Shown here piece after piece: positions 49,600 through 63,559 of a DNA stretch of 64,000 bases. The notes beneath the pieces are model-generated. The model had not been told where the DNA came from, ran no database searches, and saw only the letters and a list, made by a program, of their open reading frames with translations. Source of the DNA: Epiperipatus broadwayi (lineage: Eukaryota > Onychophora > Udeonychophora > Euonychophora > Peripatidae); the NCBI GenBank assembly GCA_028023455.1, contig JAQFVV010006255.1:4154001-4218000 (forward strand), written 5' to 3'. The position numbers and the translations under genes were made by a program. Position 1 is the first letter of the stretch. Each line of letters opens with the position of its first letter.

Positions 49600-52500
49600 A
49601 GAGAACTAAAAAAGGTTGAAATACTAGAAAATTATGGGCTAATCAGCACAGAATTACATCACTGGTTTACTTAAAGATATCTATTGAATTATAATATTGG
49701 CAACTTCCATTGGACTAATGGACCATTTGCAATAGTCATAGGGTTTCAGTCAACTTATTTAAAAGGTACACTGTTTCAATATGAGGCAATAATTTAGAAT
49801 TCAAAGTCAAGCTACATCAAAACATATACTATAATAATATTCCTACACAAATTATGGATCAGGAATCCATGTTACTATTAATGATTCATGGGTTCAAACC
49901 TCAATGCCTTCATTGCAAACAAAAAGGTCATATAATAAATATCTGCCCTAGATTACTCTTCCCACAATATGATATGATGGCTATGTCCTAACGCTAATGT
50001 ACCAAATTAATAGAACATAAAAAACAAACACACAGTTATCAAATAAGGAATCAAAAACATCCACTAACACTAAACTGGGTCTTGAAGATAATGATGAGTT
50101 TCTTAATATAACTAAAAAAAACATCAATCAGCTAACAAAAAAACATCAGTTATCAAATAAGGAATCAGAATAAATCACTAAAACCAGAATTGATTTCTCA
50201 CTATAGATAAAAACAAAATTTATCAATCAGAGAGTATAAGTCAGTTGTAAATCAAATCAAAACTAACAATCAAACTCATAAAGCTGCAAAATTTCTAACA
50301 TCCAATATGACATCATCTGACATTATGGTCTCCTTAATATCCTTTTCTAATGTTCCAACAACTCCAGCAAATGATGAGCATAATTCCAAATGCAAATCTG
50401 ATCATAGGTGAAATATTATATCAGCTTTATTGAAGAAGGATTATTATGATAATACTAAAATTTATTATAATAATACATTAAAATTTATAGCTTTAATTTA
50501 AATTAATTTTTTATCTGAATCTATAATAACTTCTGAACTAATTATCATACACCCATTGACAAAAAAATCATGTTCATAAGTCATTTTCATAAGTGTAATA
50601 CATATTTCTAAATAGAAGGATTTATTATAAGTGTGCAATAAAATAAATATTAAATTCAATCAGTAACTGTGTTGAATGATAAATAGAAATATGGAAACAT
50701 AAATAATGGCAAACTACAAAACTTTAAATTCCACCAAAAAAAAAAATCAATTTATTTACAAACAATCTTTATAATTTAAAGCACAATGTTTAAGTTTTAT
50801 TAAAATAACACAAAACATAAGAAATTTTGCATTAATATAACAATTTACAACTTCTAATAAAATAATTTTACAGTTACAAATCCTTGAATATAGTTAACAA
50901 TAAATTAGTTTGGTAATAAATTCACCTATCTAAAACAAATTTCTTAACCTCTCATAATAAGAATATAATTATTTCTTGATATCATTATGTATTTTAAAGT
51001 GGGAAAATGTTTTAAACAAAGCTTGTATAATTCTAATTATCATATTACAATCTCTTTTTACTTTAAGTACAGTAATACAAACAATATAATATACAATATT
51101 AATATACCCCTAAAGACTTTATGAATTATTATTAACATTAGTGAAAAGCAGGTTTTACCCTTTCCATAATAATTTTATGGTTACATCATTTAGTTAACAA
51201 AGGAAATATAATCAATTAAGGATATTCATTCTTTTAATTGATTACTAACTATTTAGAAATAATAAAGCTTTTCAAAACATAAATTTCAAATAATATTCCA
51301 TACACCTATGAATAATGCAAATATTTTGAACTAAAGAATAACCTAAGTCATATCTAAAATTAACATTCAAGTTAAAATTGATCTATTGCAATTACTCCTA
51401 TTATAATTTGTTTAAATAACAATTATTAAACATCTTACAATTATCAATTATAATTTAATTAACTATCTTCATTGCTATCAAGATTATTTGGCAAAATCAC
51501 TATTGTTCACATTTAAATATATTTATCATTAAAGTCGATTATGTGTATAATGCTAAATAACACTCATAATCCTTATAACCTTACTCTAATATAGGTCATA
51601 AATCCTAGATTTTGTAATTATGTACACATTTACAAGTTTATGTAGGTGTACAAACTTTATCAAAATTTTAATGCATACCACTGCTAAATTAGATGTGATG
51701 TCCATAACTAGGTTCTTTATAAAAGCACTTTCAATAATTTGGACATAAGAATTTCATGGAAATTACATCAAAATGGCCAAATCTGCATTCACAGCTAGAA
51801 GACCTATGTTTCTCTCTATGACTTATAATATGTGCTAGGGAAATAAAACATACAAACTGAACACTCATGTAAACCAACAGTCACATTTAGACAAGAAATC
51901 CTTAAATTAAAAACACTATAAGCACACCTAAGTCAGAAAGAAGGCTTGCAATATAGATAAAAGCAATAAAGACATTACCAGTAATGAATCTTTAAAAGAA
52001 AGTTAAGACTATTACACATATTACCCATGAAACAGAATATGAACTTTCCTCAAAAGAAAATCAAACTAATATTGAATATGTAGTATCACTATACTATCCT
52101 TCAATTAACAAAAATATCACTATTTAGGTGAATTAAAACACCAATGTGTCAAAAGTGGCTAACACTGATTTATCTATTTATTTTAAGTCAGTAATCTAAA
52201 AATTTTATTTTTAATCATCTTACCAGACCAACCTAAAATAAAAATAAAAATTGGTGAATTTAACATCAATCATCTGAACAAAATATTTCAATTATCTAAA
52301 TGATTCAACATTGTTTTACTCCACTTATTATGGTTACTAAAAACAAAAATTTGTAGCATTTCACAAATTAACCCATCTAAATATCTCCATCACTGAAATT
52401 TCCATATCATCAGTGGGAACTTGCTTAATTATAGCTAAGTCTTGCCCTTTCAAATCATTCAAAATATAATATATTGATCCACATGTGTTAAAAATCATTC

Positions 52501-53190
52501 TACAACACACAGCAATAGTTTTAAATATGATCTTTATTTCCTAGGTCCCTACATTATAAATAGATTAATACTAACTTTAAAATCCTCTTTTGCAACTTCA
52601 ACATATCCATGCTTATTATTATGAGATACTAACATGAGTTATGAAATTTTTTTTCCTAGATGGATTCATCACAGATTGCTCTTTCCACTAATGAGTAGTG
52701 AAAACTAATATCTAACAATCCATACTCATTTAATCATGAAAGACACACATAATTAAAAGACTTGGATTTTTTATTCCCTGAGGTTACACCAAATGCTTTA
52801 TCTCTCATTTAAAAATGCATCTTTTTCAGATCATTTAGCTTTAGTAGTGTCTGTGAACCTTGACTTATCCCAAAAAATTCAATTCCATAATGGGAAAACA
52901 ATTCAAGTCTTCCTTCCAAATAAAACTGCAGAATTACTATTTTCAAAAACATATACAAAATTATTTCAGCAGTAAACTAGAACTTGATCCCATACCAATC
53001 TGAATTGCATTCACTGGTATCCTTTCAGTTACTATCAATCATGTCATTAAAACTAACCCCCCACCAACAAGATTATTACCACTTGTAGATGAACTATATA
53101 AAAATGATTCACTCAATGTCACCCAAAAGTGACCATGTAAAAAAAAACCAGTAGTATAAATCTACATGTGAAACACTTAGACAATATTTA
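49600..53190 (+). pseudogene. L1/Tx1-like LINE, 5' part: ORF1 knuckle and endonuclease
   Basis: At 49905-49946 the plus frame reads CLHCKQKGHIINIC, a complete CX2CX4HX4C zinc knuckle typical of ORF1 nucleic-acid-binding proteins. Near 52240-52280 is KIGEFNINHLNK, like the start of an APE endonuclease. 52793-52975 has FSDHLALVVSVNL, the endonuclease C-terminal SDH block. Stops are frequent. The exact 5' end is not clear. The 3' part continues at 55040-57494, the gap being the Penelope-like insertion. Confidence 0.68.
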
Positions 53191-53191
53191 G

Positions 53192-53291
<100 letters not shown>

Positions 53292-53422
53292 AAATACAGT
53301 ACAATTTATATAAATTATATTCTTTTAGAAGTACTTTCGACTATACACTTTGTAGTCTTGATCAACTATATAACGTTGAATAATCAAAACGAGACAACCC
53401 TTAACAATACCCATAGTTCAAT

Positions 53423-54232
53423 TCAGATTTCCCACAATTCTGTTATCTTAACATTTGATGACTGGCGATTCATTAACATTTGACGATTTCTTGAAATCAA
53501 CATAGCCTCTTTTATTTTATGTTTATTATGACAACGTTCAATTTGAATAATTTTCATATTTTTATAGTCAAATTTAAATCCATATTGACAAGATTTATTA
53601 TGATCAAATATAACAGATGATGAAGGTTTATTTACATCTGTTCCATATTGATTCTCTCTTTGAATTCTATTATATAAAAGCATATGTTCTTTTATTCTCT
53701 TCTCAAATGTACACTTAGATTCACCAATGTATTGTACGCCGCATCCACATATCAATCTATATATAATAGAATTTTGATTAAACTTTGAATTTTGAATTTT
53801 AGAATTATTAAGCAATCTATTTATGTTATTTGTAGAGAAAAAAGCAATATGACACAAACCATTATAAATTTTCCTAATAAACTTGATCTGCTCATCTGAT
53901 ATAAATGGCATTGAAATCCATTTCATTTTGATATTTTTATTTTTAATTTTATTATAGTGTTGATTTCTTTTAAATCCTTTAATAATATTAGCAATTGCAT
54001 TTTTATAATAACCAATTTTCAACAAGTCATTAACAAATAAATGTACATTTTTAATTTTATCACTAGAATATTTGCATAATTTTTTCATTTCGAAATAAGA
54101 ATGATTTCAATCCAGACAACTTATGACACATAGGTACATGTGATTCATATGGAATAAAACCTCTAGTTTCAATTGGTTTAATTAACATAAGATAATCCAA
54201 ACTGTAATCATTAAGAGTAACTTGAATATCCA
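53423..54232 (-). pseudogene. Penelope-like RT C-terminus plus GIY-YIG, left copy
   Basis: From 54232 downward the frame reads PIETRGFIPYESHVPMCHKL and SGLKSFLFRNE. It shifts by one base near 54085 and continues as KLCKYSSDKIKNVHLF and LLKIGYYKNAI (RT thumb and linker). Then come WISMPFISDEQIKFIRKIY, HIAFFSTNNINRLLNN and the GIY-YIG nuclease block IIYRLICGCGVQYIGES, followed by FEKRIKEHM. In Penelope-like elements this nuclease nicks the target to prime reverse transcription. The GIY and YIG positions read IYR and YIG. Stop at 53423. The frameshift and the lack of an RT palm make it non-functional. Confidence 0.82.
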
Positions 54233-54301
54233 ATTGCTAATATTATTAAAGGATTTTAAAAAAATCAACACTATAATAAAATTAAAAATAAAAATATCAA
54301 A

Positions 54302-54805
54302 ATGAAATGGATTTCAATGCCATTTATATCAGATGAGCAGGTCAAGTTTATTAGGAAAATTTATAATGGTTTGTGTCATATTGCGTTTTTCTCTACAAAT
54401 AACATAAATAGATTGCTTAATAATTCTAAAATTCAAAATTCAAAGTTTAATCAAAATTCTATTATATATAGATTGATATGTGGATGTGGCGTACAATACA
54501 TTGGTGAATCTAAGTGTACATTTGAGAAGAGAATAAAAGAACATATGCTTTTATATAATAGAATTCAAAGAGAGAATCAATATGGAACAGATGTAAATAA
54601 ACCTTCATCATCTGTTATATTTGATCATAATAAATCTTGTCAATATGGATTTAAATTTGATTATAAAAATATGAAAATTATTCAAATTGAACGTTGTCAT
54701 AATAAACGTAAAATAAAAGAGGCTATGTTGATTTCAAGAAATCATCAAATGTTAATGAATCGCCAGTCATCAAATGTTAAGATAACAGAATTGTGGGAAA
54801 TCTGA
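54302..54805 (+). CDS. Penelope-like GIY-YIG endonuclease fragment, right copy
   Basis: An open frame of 167 residues, from MKWISMPFISDEQVKF to NVKITELWEI, identical to the left copy apart from I/V, H/R and R/H changes. It contains the whole GIY-YIG domain: the YIG motif, the downstream KRIKEH arginine helix, and the later DHNKSCQYGF and IQIERCHNKRKIKEAM blocks with a catalytic-type glutamate. The true start lay further upstream in the intact element; the first methionine here is arbitrary. It is a fragment of a transposon protein, not a host gene. Being unbroken shows a recent insertion. Confidence 0.75.
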   Translation: MKWISMPFISDEQVKFIRKIYNGLCHIAFFSTNNINRLLNNSKIQNSKFNQNSIIYRLICGCGVQYIGESKCTFEKRIKEHMLLYNRIQRENQYGTDVNKPSSSVIFDHNKSCQYGFKFDYKNMKIIQIERCHNKRKIKEAMLISRNHQMLMNRQSSNVKITELWEI

Positions 54806-55039
54806 ATTGAACTATGGGTATTGTTAAGGGTTGTCTCATTTTGATTATTCAACGTTATATAGTTGATAAAGACTACAAAGTGTATAGTCGAAAGTACTTC
54901 TAAAAGAATATAATTTATATAAATTGTACTGTATTTTGATATATATATTGATTTGTATATTACATATATTGTGAAATGAATACTGATATCAAACTTTATT
55001 TATTACATATATATATAAATATAAATATTCCTCACATTT

Positions 55040-57494
55040 GGGCAAATAACTAAATCCATTGGATTTTAGGATAAACCCCAATTATCAGAATACTACACTA
55101 TATACTGCAAATACAACAGGTGACAATAACTACATTCCATTTATTCACTGCAAAAGTAAGTTGCAAAGTAGGAGGCATTCAACCCTTCCTCAAACTTTCT
55201 CAGACACACCAGAGGAATTTTGTGCAAAACTAGTTTCTCTTCCAGATGCATGTCATATATTCATGACATATCATGTTTTGTTTTTAACCATATAATTCAT
55301 TTTAAAACAAATACCTTGCAAGCATGGTTAAATACATATCTAAGCAAGTCTATCATATACATAGTATTTACCTAATAATACTATACCCTTCATTAAAAAA
55401 ACAAGCACAAATACATTCACTTCAAAATATTAAGCCATTTTATCAATGACTTCACTAGGAATTAAGATTTTAAAATCAATATTAAGTCATACCTGCTACC
55501 AATATCATTTAAATACTAATTTGCAAAAAAGGGTGCTTCAACAAACAAGCACCTTTTTTTAATTTAAAACAATCATAAGCACAGTAAGAGAAAGGAAAAA
55601 AATGCAGTCCATTAGTAATTCAACTAGGTATTAAAGCTGAATTTGTTATGGTTCAAATGGATCTCCTTATCAATGGTATATGATACCTAAATTGATTCTA
55701 TATATACTAATCAACTTCCTTATAAATCCTGAAATACACACAACATGAAATAACAATTTTCATTCCGACATTCATTCCTCATTGTTCAATCCCACAAGAA
55801 TCACTACTAAGTTATCTTTTTTCAATATATATATATCAATCCTTTACTATTGGAGATTGAGAAAGAACTGTCAGGAATATACATCCCAGCATTCAATGCC
55901 AGCATTTCAGTCACCACCACATATATGAATAATCCATCAGTCTTCCTATCAACACCTAAGCAAATTACTAAATTACAAAAAGTTGTGGCCAATTTCACCA
56001 CAAAATAATACGAAGTAAAATTTAATCTGGACAAATCATGTGCTTGGTCAATCAATACAGGAAAACATATAAGCAACACTTCAAAGGGAACCCAAATCCC
56101 TTTCTTGGATTTTCCTTCTGTTGAAGTAATTAAGTAATGTGAAGCCTAATACAACAAAAACTTTATGGCAAGAGTCAAAGCCTAATAAACTCACTCTCTC
56201 AGTTGTAGCCATCTCACTATTGAAAAACTTTCCCTTTTAACCTCTTTGTTATGACAAGAATTCCATATCTTTCACCAATAATAATTTGTACACAAAAGCT
56301 TTTACTAGAAAAATATACTCTTAATTAAGAAGGCTTTGGGGGGGGGGGACTAAGTATGGCAACTATCTTACTCACAACAAGCACTAATTCTCAATGGCCT
56401 TGAATTACATAAGATTAATATATTCAAAATCCAAAAAACTTTAAAACTTTTAATTTGATGTAACAAATTATTCTCACACATAACTGAAACATTAAAAATT
56501 ATGCCAATTATCAAACCTCCACCATTCTGAGAAAATTGCATTCTACTACATTGCACAATTCTAACTTCAACTTTCTTTCATCTAGTCACAAATATAAATA
56601 TTAGCAGATATTTAGTCTTATTCAAACTCCTCCATATTATAAAAATAAACCAATATTTAATATAAACAACAACTAATTAATATTTAGGTTATTCTTCTTT
56701 TTCTTATCCTATTTGTAATTGGTTTCCTAGAAGCGAGATGACAGAAAATGTAAAGTGAAAGAGACATGGTTTATTCTTAATAACAACTAGACCATTAATA
56801 AAAAAGAAAATAGAGTCCAACTCTCCAACAAATGGAATATTTAAATTACTAATTTAAATAAATTATCATTGAACATGCTATAGCATACCTAGATACCCCA
56901 TGAGTGTGATGAATCTGGCTTCATCACCCGAAAGCATGATCAGCTACATTTTACAAAATTAACATACAAAATAAATCTTTATTTAGCTAATGTTTGAAAT
57001 GTTTAGGCAAACCAATTACAAATAACTAATTAAAAATTTAAATTCTGGTCCCTTGAACCTAAGTACTTGGATTTTCTAATCATAATATATTTAGAATATC
57101 TACCTACTCTCCATTTTTATAAACCTAGAAGACAATACAAGAATATTGCTGAACAATGCAATCTTTGTCATAAAGATACTGAAAACCAACACCATCTCTT
57201 CTTTGAATGTGTAAGCCTTGAGAATATATGTAAAGCAATACCAAAACTTTTTAACAACTCCAAATAGAATAAGAATATCCTATTCAAACATTTAACCAAA
57301 GAATATATGCAAACATTCTTGCTAGCATCTTTGTGCTATATGCACTCTGACGCACCAGATACAAATTCATGTATGACTACAATCCCAGAAGACATCCAAA
57401 TATCTTCTGGAATAAATTGAAAACTATCAAACAAAGAGATAAGAAACTATCATCCCACACAATGTTTGAAGCCATTCAGTCTCTAATGCAATAA
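55040..57494 (+). pseudogene. L1/Tx1-like LINE, 3' part: RT and zinc-binding end
   Basis: Near 55875-56085 the frames give AFNASISVTTTYMNNPSVFL, ITKLQKVVANFTT, then KFNLDKSCAWSINTGK, the motif C to D region of an L1/Tx1 reverse transcriptase with YMNN where YADD is expected. 57034-57267 reads FWSLEPKYLDFLIII, then QCNLCHKDTENQHHLFFEC, a clear zinc site. The end, RTRYKFMYDYNPRRHPNIFW, KLKTIKQRDKKLSS, MFEAIQSLMQ, stops at 57494. Stops occur throughout. Same family as the minus-strand copies at 2.6-4.1 kb and 12.0-12.8 kb. Confidence 0.75.
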
Positions 57495-57756
57495 CAACTA
57501 AAAGTATAATAATATGTGATCATTCTTTGATGGTAGAAGTAACAATGGAAAATCCTCAAGACCTAACAACTTATATTTATATGATTTTTTCCCTCCATTA
57601 TTTAATTTTAAAACTGTTAATTTTAATATTGATATGCATAACAATATATTAAACCATATTTCCTAATCTGTAATTTTACATAATGTTCTCTCGATATCAG
57701 ATCTGTGGTTTAAACATCATATAACTGATTTTGTTGAGCAATAAATTTCGTTGAAA

Positions 57757-57815
57757 CATAATAATAATAACAATAATAATAATAAAAATAGTAGTAGTAG
57801 TAATCTTAGCAAAAA
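57757..57815. repeat. (AAT)n/(TAG)n short microsatellite
   Basis: Runs of aataataat with a short tagtagtag block. Confidence 0.85.
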
Positions 57816-58199
57816 TAAAAATTAATATTAATTTTCTTTGAATAATTTTTAATATTTTTTTTAAAACACATTACTTAATTGTCTGAAAGTTAGAACAAAT
57901 AGAATATATAATTTGTTTCTTATTGAATGATTAGGATTTAACATTTATTACAACTTGTATATTTTAGTTTATTGAATGATATTTTTTCCAATCTTTGTTT
58001 GTAATATTAAGGTTATATATTGTTATTATTTGAATAATAATAATTATATTTGTATTTATATATTAGACTATTTCCATATCTAATATGAGTATTGAATGTT
58101 TTTGAAAAAGTTAAATTTATTTAAATATTTCCAATACATTTACCTGTTAGTAATAGCACACAGATTAGTATATGCACAATGTTTCAAGAGGTATTATTC

Positions 58200-58910
58200 T
58201 TTTTTCTTCTCCTTCTTCAGGTGTTTCTGGCCTGTCCAGTAACAGTACCAACATGGAATTTAAATTTAGACCTTTTGATTCTTGAGTATTGAAATTTAAT
58301 GTAATGTTCTAACCAACTGATTCATCCTGTCAGAGACAACAGTCAGAAATTCAAAACATCTACAAAGCCTAAACTGGAAATGCTAAAAAAAAAAAAACTG
58401 CATCTATGAAATACAATGTAAATGTGGGAAAATGTCATCCCATTGAAACATGCTTGCAAAAACACAAACTGATGATTAGAAGAGTGAAAACAGATATGTC
58501 TAAGGGAGCAGACCATGTATGTACCAATAAACATGTGTTCAATTGGGAAAATATAAAAATATTGGATAGAGAAGAAAAGATACAAAGAAGAAAATTTAAA
58601 GAAGCTGCTCACATGACAATGGCAAACAATACCATAAGTCAACCTAGTATGACTATACATAATGTATAGATACCACTAGTCAACTTTGCTCCTAGAAAAA
58701 AGTGGAGAAATCCAGAGGAACCTCATAAATAATTATATGAAATTTCTACTGACTGTTGCTTTTGGCAGAACAGCTCAGATGACTAGAGTGTTACCTTATA
58801 ATTCAATACTCAAGAATTCCAAGGGTCCACATTCGAATTCAATGCTAGTACTATCACTGGTCAGGCCAGCAACAACTGAAGAAGAGGGGAGAATAATACC
58901 ACTCAAAATG
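58200..58910 (+). mobile_element. old Penelope-like element with inverted tRNA-like flanks
   Basis: The left flank (58208-58330) is the reverse complement of the right flank (58770-58900). Shared are attcaatactcaagaat, tcaatgctagtact/accatgttggtact-like, ggtcaggccag and aactgaagaag. Read in the plus direction of the right flank, the unit has an A-box-like cagttggttagaac (left copy, reversed) and a B-box-like gggtccacattcgaattc, so it looks tRNA-related. Between the flanks lies a GIY-YIG remnant. This may be a Penelope-like element between inverted terminal segments, or a retroelement between two opposed SINEs. Confidence 0.62.
58375..58735 (+). pseudogene. Penelope-like GIY-YIG C-terminal remnant
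   Basis: The frame 58406-58669 reads KYNVNVGKCHPIETCLQKHK (the CGK.YIGET region, damaged), then IRRVKTDMSKGADHVCTNKH, VFNWENIKILDREEKIQRRK and FKEAAHMTMANNTISQPSM. The order (H.IDWEN.KILDREE..RRK.KEA.H) is typical of Penelope-like GIY-YIG domains. YIG reads HPIE-like here, so the tyrosine and glycine are lost. The downstream FAPRKKWRNPEEPHK resembles the usual tail. Confidence 0.78.
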
Positions 58911-61054
58911 TTGTTCATATAGTAACCTGTATGCTATTACTAACTGTTGAATGTATTTGGAATATTTAAATAATGTTAATTTTTTTTAAGACATTTAATA
59001 CAAGGTGATGAAAATAATCCAATATATAAATACAATTAAAACCCCACCATCACAAACCTTCAAGAAAACAATAGTAATTATATGACTGTTTTATATTGGA
59101 TGCAAGCATAATGAAGCTCATAAGTTGAATTCAATCCAGTTAAATGAATTATCTCTGATATGAATACATAACCATCTAAATATGTGTTTTTTATGTAATG
59201 GATTCATCCCAAAGTATCATACAAGAAATGTAAATATTGTAAATATGAAAATAATATTTTTTATTATATTCAAATCATTTTAAATCTAGTTGTCCATTTC
59301 TCTATCTCTCATTTCAAAACAGCTATTGCACATATCCTGTGATGCATTGATATATTTTCTGAGCTAGTAATGGGTGAATGGAGAGGCTAACATCTAATAA
59401 GCTAGGGAGGGATTTGAACCTGACCTATTCATGCTTCTTGTTTTAGAGATGGCATCCTAATCTTCAGTATGTCAGATTTGATATAAATAAATAACATCTA
59501 TAGCAACATGGGATAGACCCTCTCTGTAGTTGAATATGTCTTAGGGGAATGATGATCAGAAAATATGGCCGGACACTCAATCTGACAATTATTAGCTAGA
59601 ATATTAAAGATGATCAGTATTCTTATTACTAATCCCCATTAACCCCTAGGTTTAAATCTTCATATATTCATACATTTAAAGGTAAGTATAAACAGGTTAT
59701 ATAAAAACCATGATTTGTTTCAGTGTAATATAAGATAGCACAAAAACAAATTATAAAATGCTTTCCATAGCTTATTTTTATTGTAAAGAGATATATAAGC
59801 AGAAATATAAGCAAAATGAGCAAACATACATAACAAATAACAGATACTACTACTATTAATTATTAATACCTTTTTTTAAAAAAACATCAATACTGTGAGA
59901 CTGCACCATGAAAGAATAAACGTACAAAATGTTTTATTATGTCATTTAATTATGTTGAGAAAAAGCAAGAAGGAAACTGAAATATATATATTTGGCATAA
60001 ATATAATTCATCTCTAATGATGATGATCAGTGATAATAAAGTATTCCCATACAAATAAATAAGTAATAGTATCAAAGAATTAATAATGTATTATAAATTT
60101 AAAATAATAAATCTTTAATACTTTTAAACATGTTGTTAAAAATTAAAATCAAAAATTAACTATTTTAAGTCAATACAAATATTTTCGAATATATACAGTA
60201 CATATATAGTATTGTTCAATTATAACTTCAAAAAAAAAAAAGGTGTGTAGAAAGAGATGAATAAAATCGTATATATTTTTAAATGCTAAAAAAAAAATAA
60301 TAATGTTAAAAAAATAAATTAGAAAAAAGTATGTAATATTAAAAATATAGTATAAGAAATTAATAAGCTTTTTTAAATAGCAGACTCTATAGGGTCATAA
60401 AATGATTGTTTATAAAAGATCTTCTTTCAACTAAAAACAACAGTAAAACAGACTCTAGTTCTGTCATTTTTATCCCTATGGTTACAGTTTAAATTTCATC
60501 CCCTGAGTCACAAAATCTGTTTATGTTTGTCTTTTAATGTTGTTAAAAATGCTCTCTACTCTAGACCCCAAAATTTTTCCCCTCACCTCTCCTTCTGTCT
60601 TTGGCCTTTATGTTCACAAATTGTCACTTCTTATTATTAGTGAAAATATGGTTCGATCACCATGTAACATCTCAACACTTGATTCATAAAACTTATAAAA
60701 ATAAAAATTGTGACTGATGGATAATTCCATATCATTTCTCAGTCTGTCTTTGCTTCCACTCAACATCATATATCACTATATCACTTTTTTTAGACTTAAC
60801 TTTTTGTTTGTTAATGGTCATATTAGGTAAAAATCATACAGAGAGGGGGAAAAACTCAATTAAAAAAAATAATAAGCACAATATCGTTTACAAAATAAAT
60901 CAATTCACTTTTAACTACTATTCAATAAAATTTATATTAACTATTCTAAATTTTTAGATTCATTTATTATTATTTTGCAAAACAAATATATACATAATCT
61001 AAAATTAATAAACGACGTAAAATAATTTGAACACGTCTACAGATACAAATAAAT
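58911..61054. other. intronic DNA with one diverged duplicated segment
   Basis: 60611-60770 resembles 61771-61910 in the same direction (ttcacaaat, gattattaatg-like, catcatgtaacat-like, atggataattc). Apart from this, nothing is recognised. 59330-59480 is less AT-rich (gggatttgaacctgac) but no SINE family could be confirmed. Confidence 0.4.
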
Positions 61055-61210
61055 ATACACAAATATATCACCACCCATTTTCAACCATTATCGATCCACT
61101 GCAAGATGAAGTGTCTCCAGGTTTAGCCCATCTTCTCCGATTTCCAGCCTCTCTTTTACTTATCACACCAGCACACTTCCTTATTTCATCAATCTCACAA
61201 ATATATAGAC
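61055..61210 (-). pseudogene. RTE-type LINE 3' tail fragment
   Basis: The minus strand reads EIDEIRKCAGVISKREAGNR, then AKPGDTSSCSGSI, and resembles the 3' end of the RTE copy at 1800-1930 (KKCVGVMWRRE, ending with the gtgaat/gatcgataatg segment). Only the last ~150 bp are left. Confidence 0.5.
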
Positions 61211-63559
61211 ACTGAAAATATAATTACTATTAATGCTAATGTTGTTCCAGATTTTTTATTTCTTTATAACCATTCTGTAAGCTAGCTATCTACTCTTATC
61301 ACAATTTTTTTTTTTAAAAAAATTTAATAAATTATCTTTATTTTCAATATGTTCAAAAGAGTCATTCTACATTTTCATTTACAGTTAGTTCGAGTAAAAT
61401 AATTTTAATTAATTCCCTCTTTTCTAATAATAATCTAATGCTCTTATTAATAACACAAATCCTGTCAATTATATAAATATAAACAAAAATAAATTTCAGG
61501 AAAAATATAATCAAATTATCAAAGTGGACACATGGGTCAAGCAAATGTATAAAAATATGTGTTAAAAATCTTTACAATATAATTCTCTGATTTACATTCA
61601 TTGGGTCTACAAAAAAAAAAAAAACTATAAAAAAGTCACATGTGTGATTCATTTCATTCTGTATATCTTGATCCATCTTGAATTATACATATTCTATAAT
61701 AGATAATGAAATTCTAGACATTTATTTTTATAAACACCTAAACATTGGTTTAAATATTCAATATCATTCACAAATGTAATTTCTGATTATTAATGGAAAA
61801 AATGTTTCTATCATCATGGAACATTTTAATATTTTATTATAAAATATTGAAATTCTAATCAATGGATAATTCTATATTAATTCTAAATCTATTTAAGCTT
61901 TCATTAAACAAAAAGTATTACTTTTATCATTATTATTATTTTCTAATATCTCAATTATCTTTCTAATATATTTTTACTATTATGTGATCATAAAACCTAA
62001 TCATATTTATTTATAAATCATTAAAAAAATAATTTACCATTTGGAAAATCATATGGCATTAAAACACCAAGAATGACAAACCCAAGCAATGATCCATGTT
62101 CATTTAGCTCTCAAGTATATCTCCTCCTCCTCCTCCTACTATTACTACACACAATATCTCTGCATTTTTATGAACTGTTAATTAAATTGATTTTAATTAT
62201 TTAAATTCATATATATTTTAAGTATGCAAATTAATAAATTGGCAAATAAAATAATTACAATAAATTTAACAATATCACAATAAAATAATTAAATGAACAA
62301 ATGAATTAAAATCTCCATGAGTATATATTGCACATTTATATTATTGCTAATTTTAGGAATTAAAGAACTTTAAATATAAATATTAGAAGTTTAAAAGAAT
62401 TTCCCTAGTATTTTTCTAGATAAATGTTATCTATAATATAGCCAGTCAAACAACTATTTAAAAAATTGTATATGCAGAAATATTATTTTCAATAATTACA
62501 TTAAAACCAATAGGACATTGCACAATCTTTGCTTACCCATTTTGCTATTTATTACCAATTTCCTTCCAATCTCACAATATTTATGCCATCCAGTTCAATA
62601 GATTCCAGATGGTAGTGCTTAATAAAAACTTTTCCAGTATTATCTTTTCCAAATATCTCTAGATTAGTTTCTAGCTTATGGCTTTTATCAGTGAGGAGAT
62701 TTTAGATTTTTTATCAGTGCAATTGGATGTTTTGGATCAAATGCACTTTTCCTCAGGCAGACACTTTTTATTATACTAACTAGATACCAGTCCAAATTTA
62801 AAAACATGTACATTTTTTTGAACCAAGGTAATTTGCTTGCATAGTCATGCAGATCTGAGTTCAGTTTCTATGTATATTAACTTGCTTTAGAATAACTTTA
62901 ACCATCTTTATTCTTTGGCAAAAATTTCTAGACAAAAATTGCATTACATCTGCATTTATCATTGATCAGAATTTCTAGAGAAAAGCTACATAGGTTCAAA
63001 GATACAAGTGTATTATTCAAAAACCCCAATGTTCCTCATTGATGAAAGCCAGTAATTAAAAACTTAGAAAACTAGTCTGAAAATATGTGTATAAGACAAC
63101 ATTGAATAATGATTTATTAAGCACTAACACCTATTGATTACAAAATTTTATCCTAAATAGCATAAATATAGTGAAATTGGAAGAAAATTTATAAGTGCAA
63201 AAACATTTTCTGTGTTTATGATACAATAGAACTAAAGTGAAAGATATATTAAATTTGAAAAAAAAAAAAAAGTTGATTGATATGAAGAATTTTCATTTTT
63301 CTGGATAATTATTGTGATGTTAAATTACAAACAAAATATTTTTTTAAAGTTTAGTTGTTTCTTTTTAATATTATTACTCAATTTTATATATGAAATATAA
63401 ATTTTGGATAATTTGCTCAACCTAAAATTTATTGCAGCATAAAATATTAAATTGTACATCTTTTAAATATCAAAAATAAAATAAAAAATAAGTTTCAAAA
63501 AGTAAAATACAAGAATTTTCTATATAAGAAAAATATTGTACAACTGTTCTATTATATAC
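61211..63559. other. intronic DNA next to the AGXT2 exon
   Basis: Contains the partner of the 60.6-kb repeat at 61771-61910 and a short (TCC)n at 62121-62139. Around 63030-63065 a segment (ctcattgatgaaagcc, gaaaactagtctg) is similar to the right arm of the inverted-repeat element at 14.8 kb. No gene is recognised. Confidence 0.45.
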
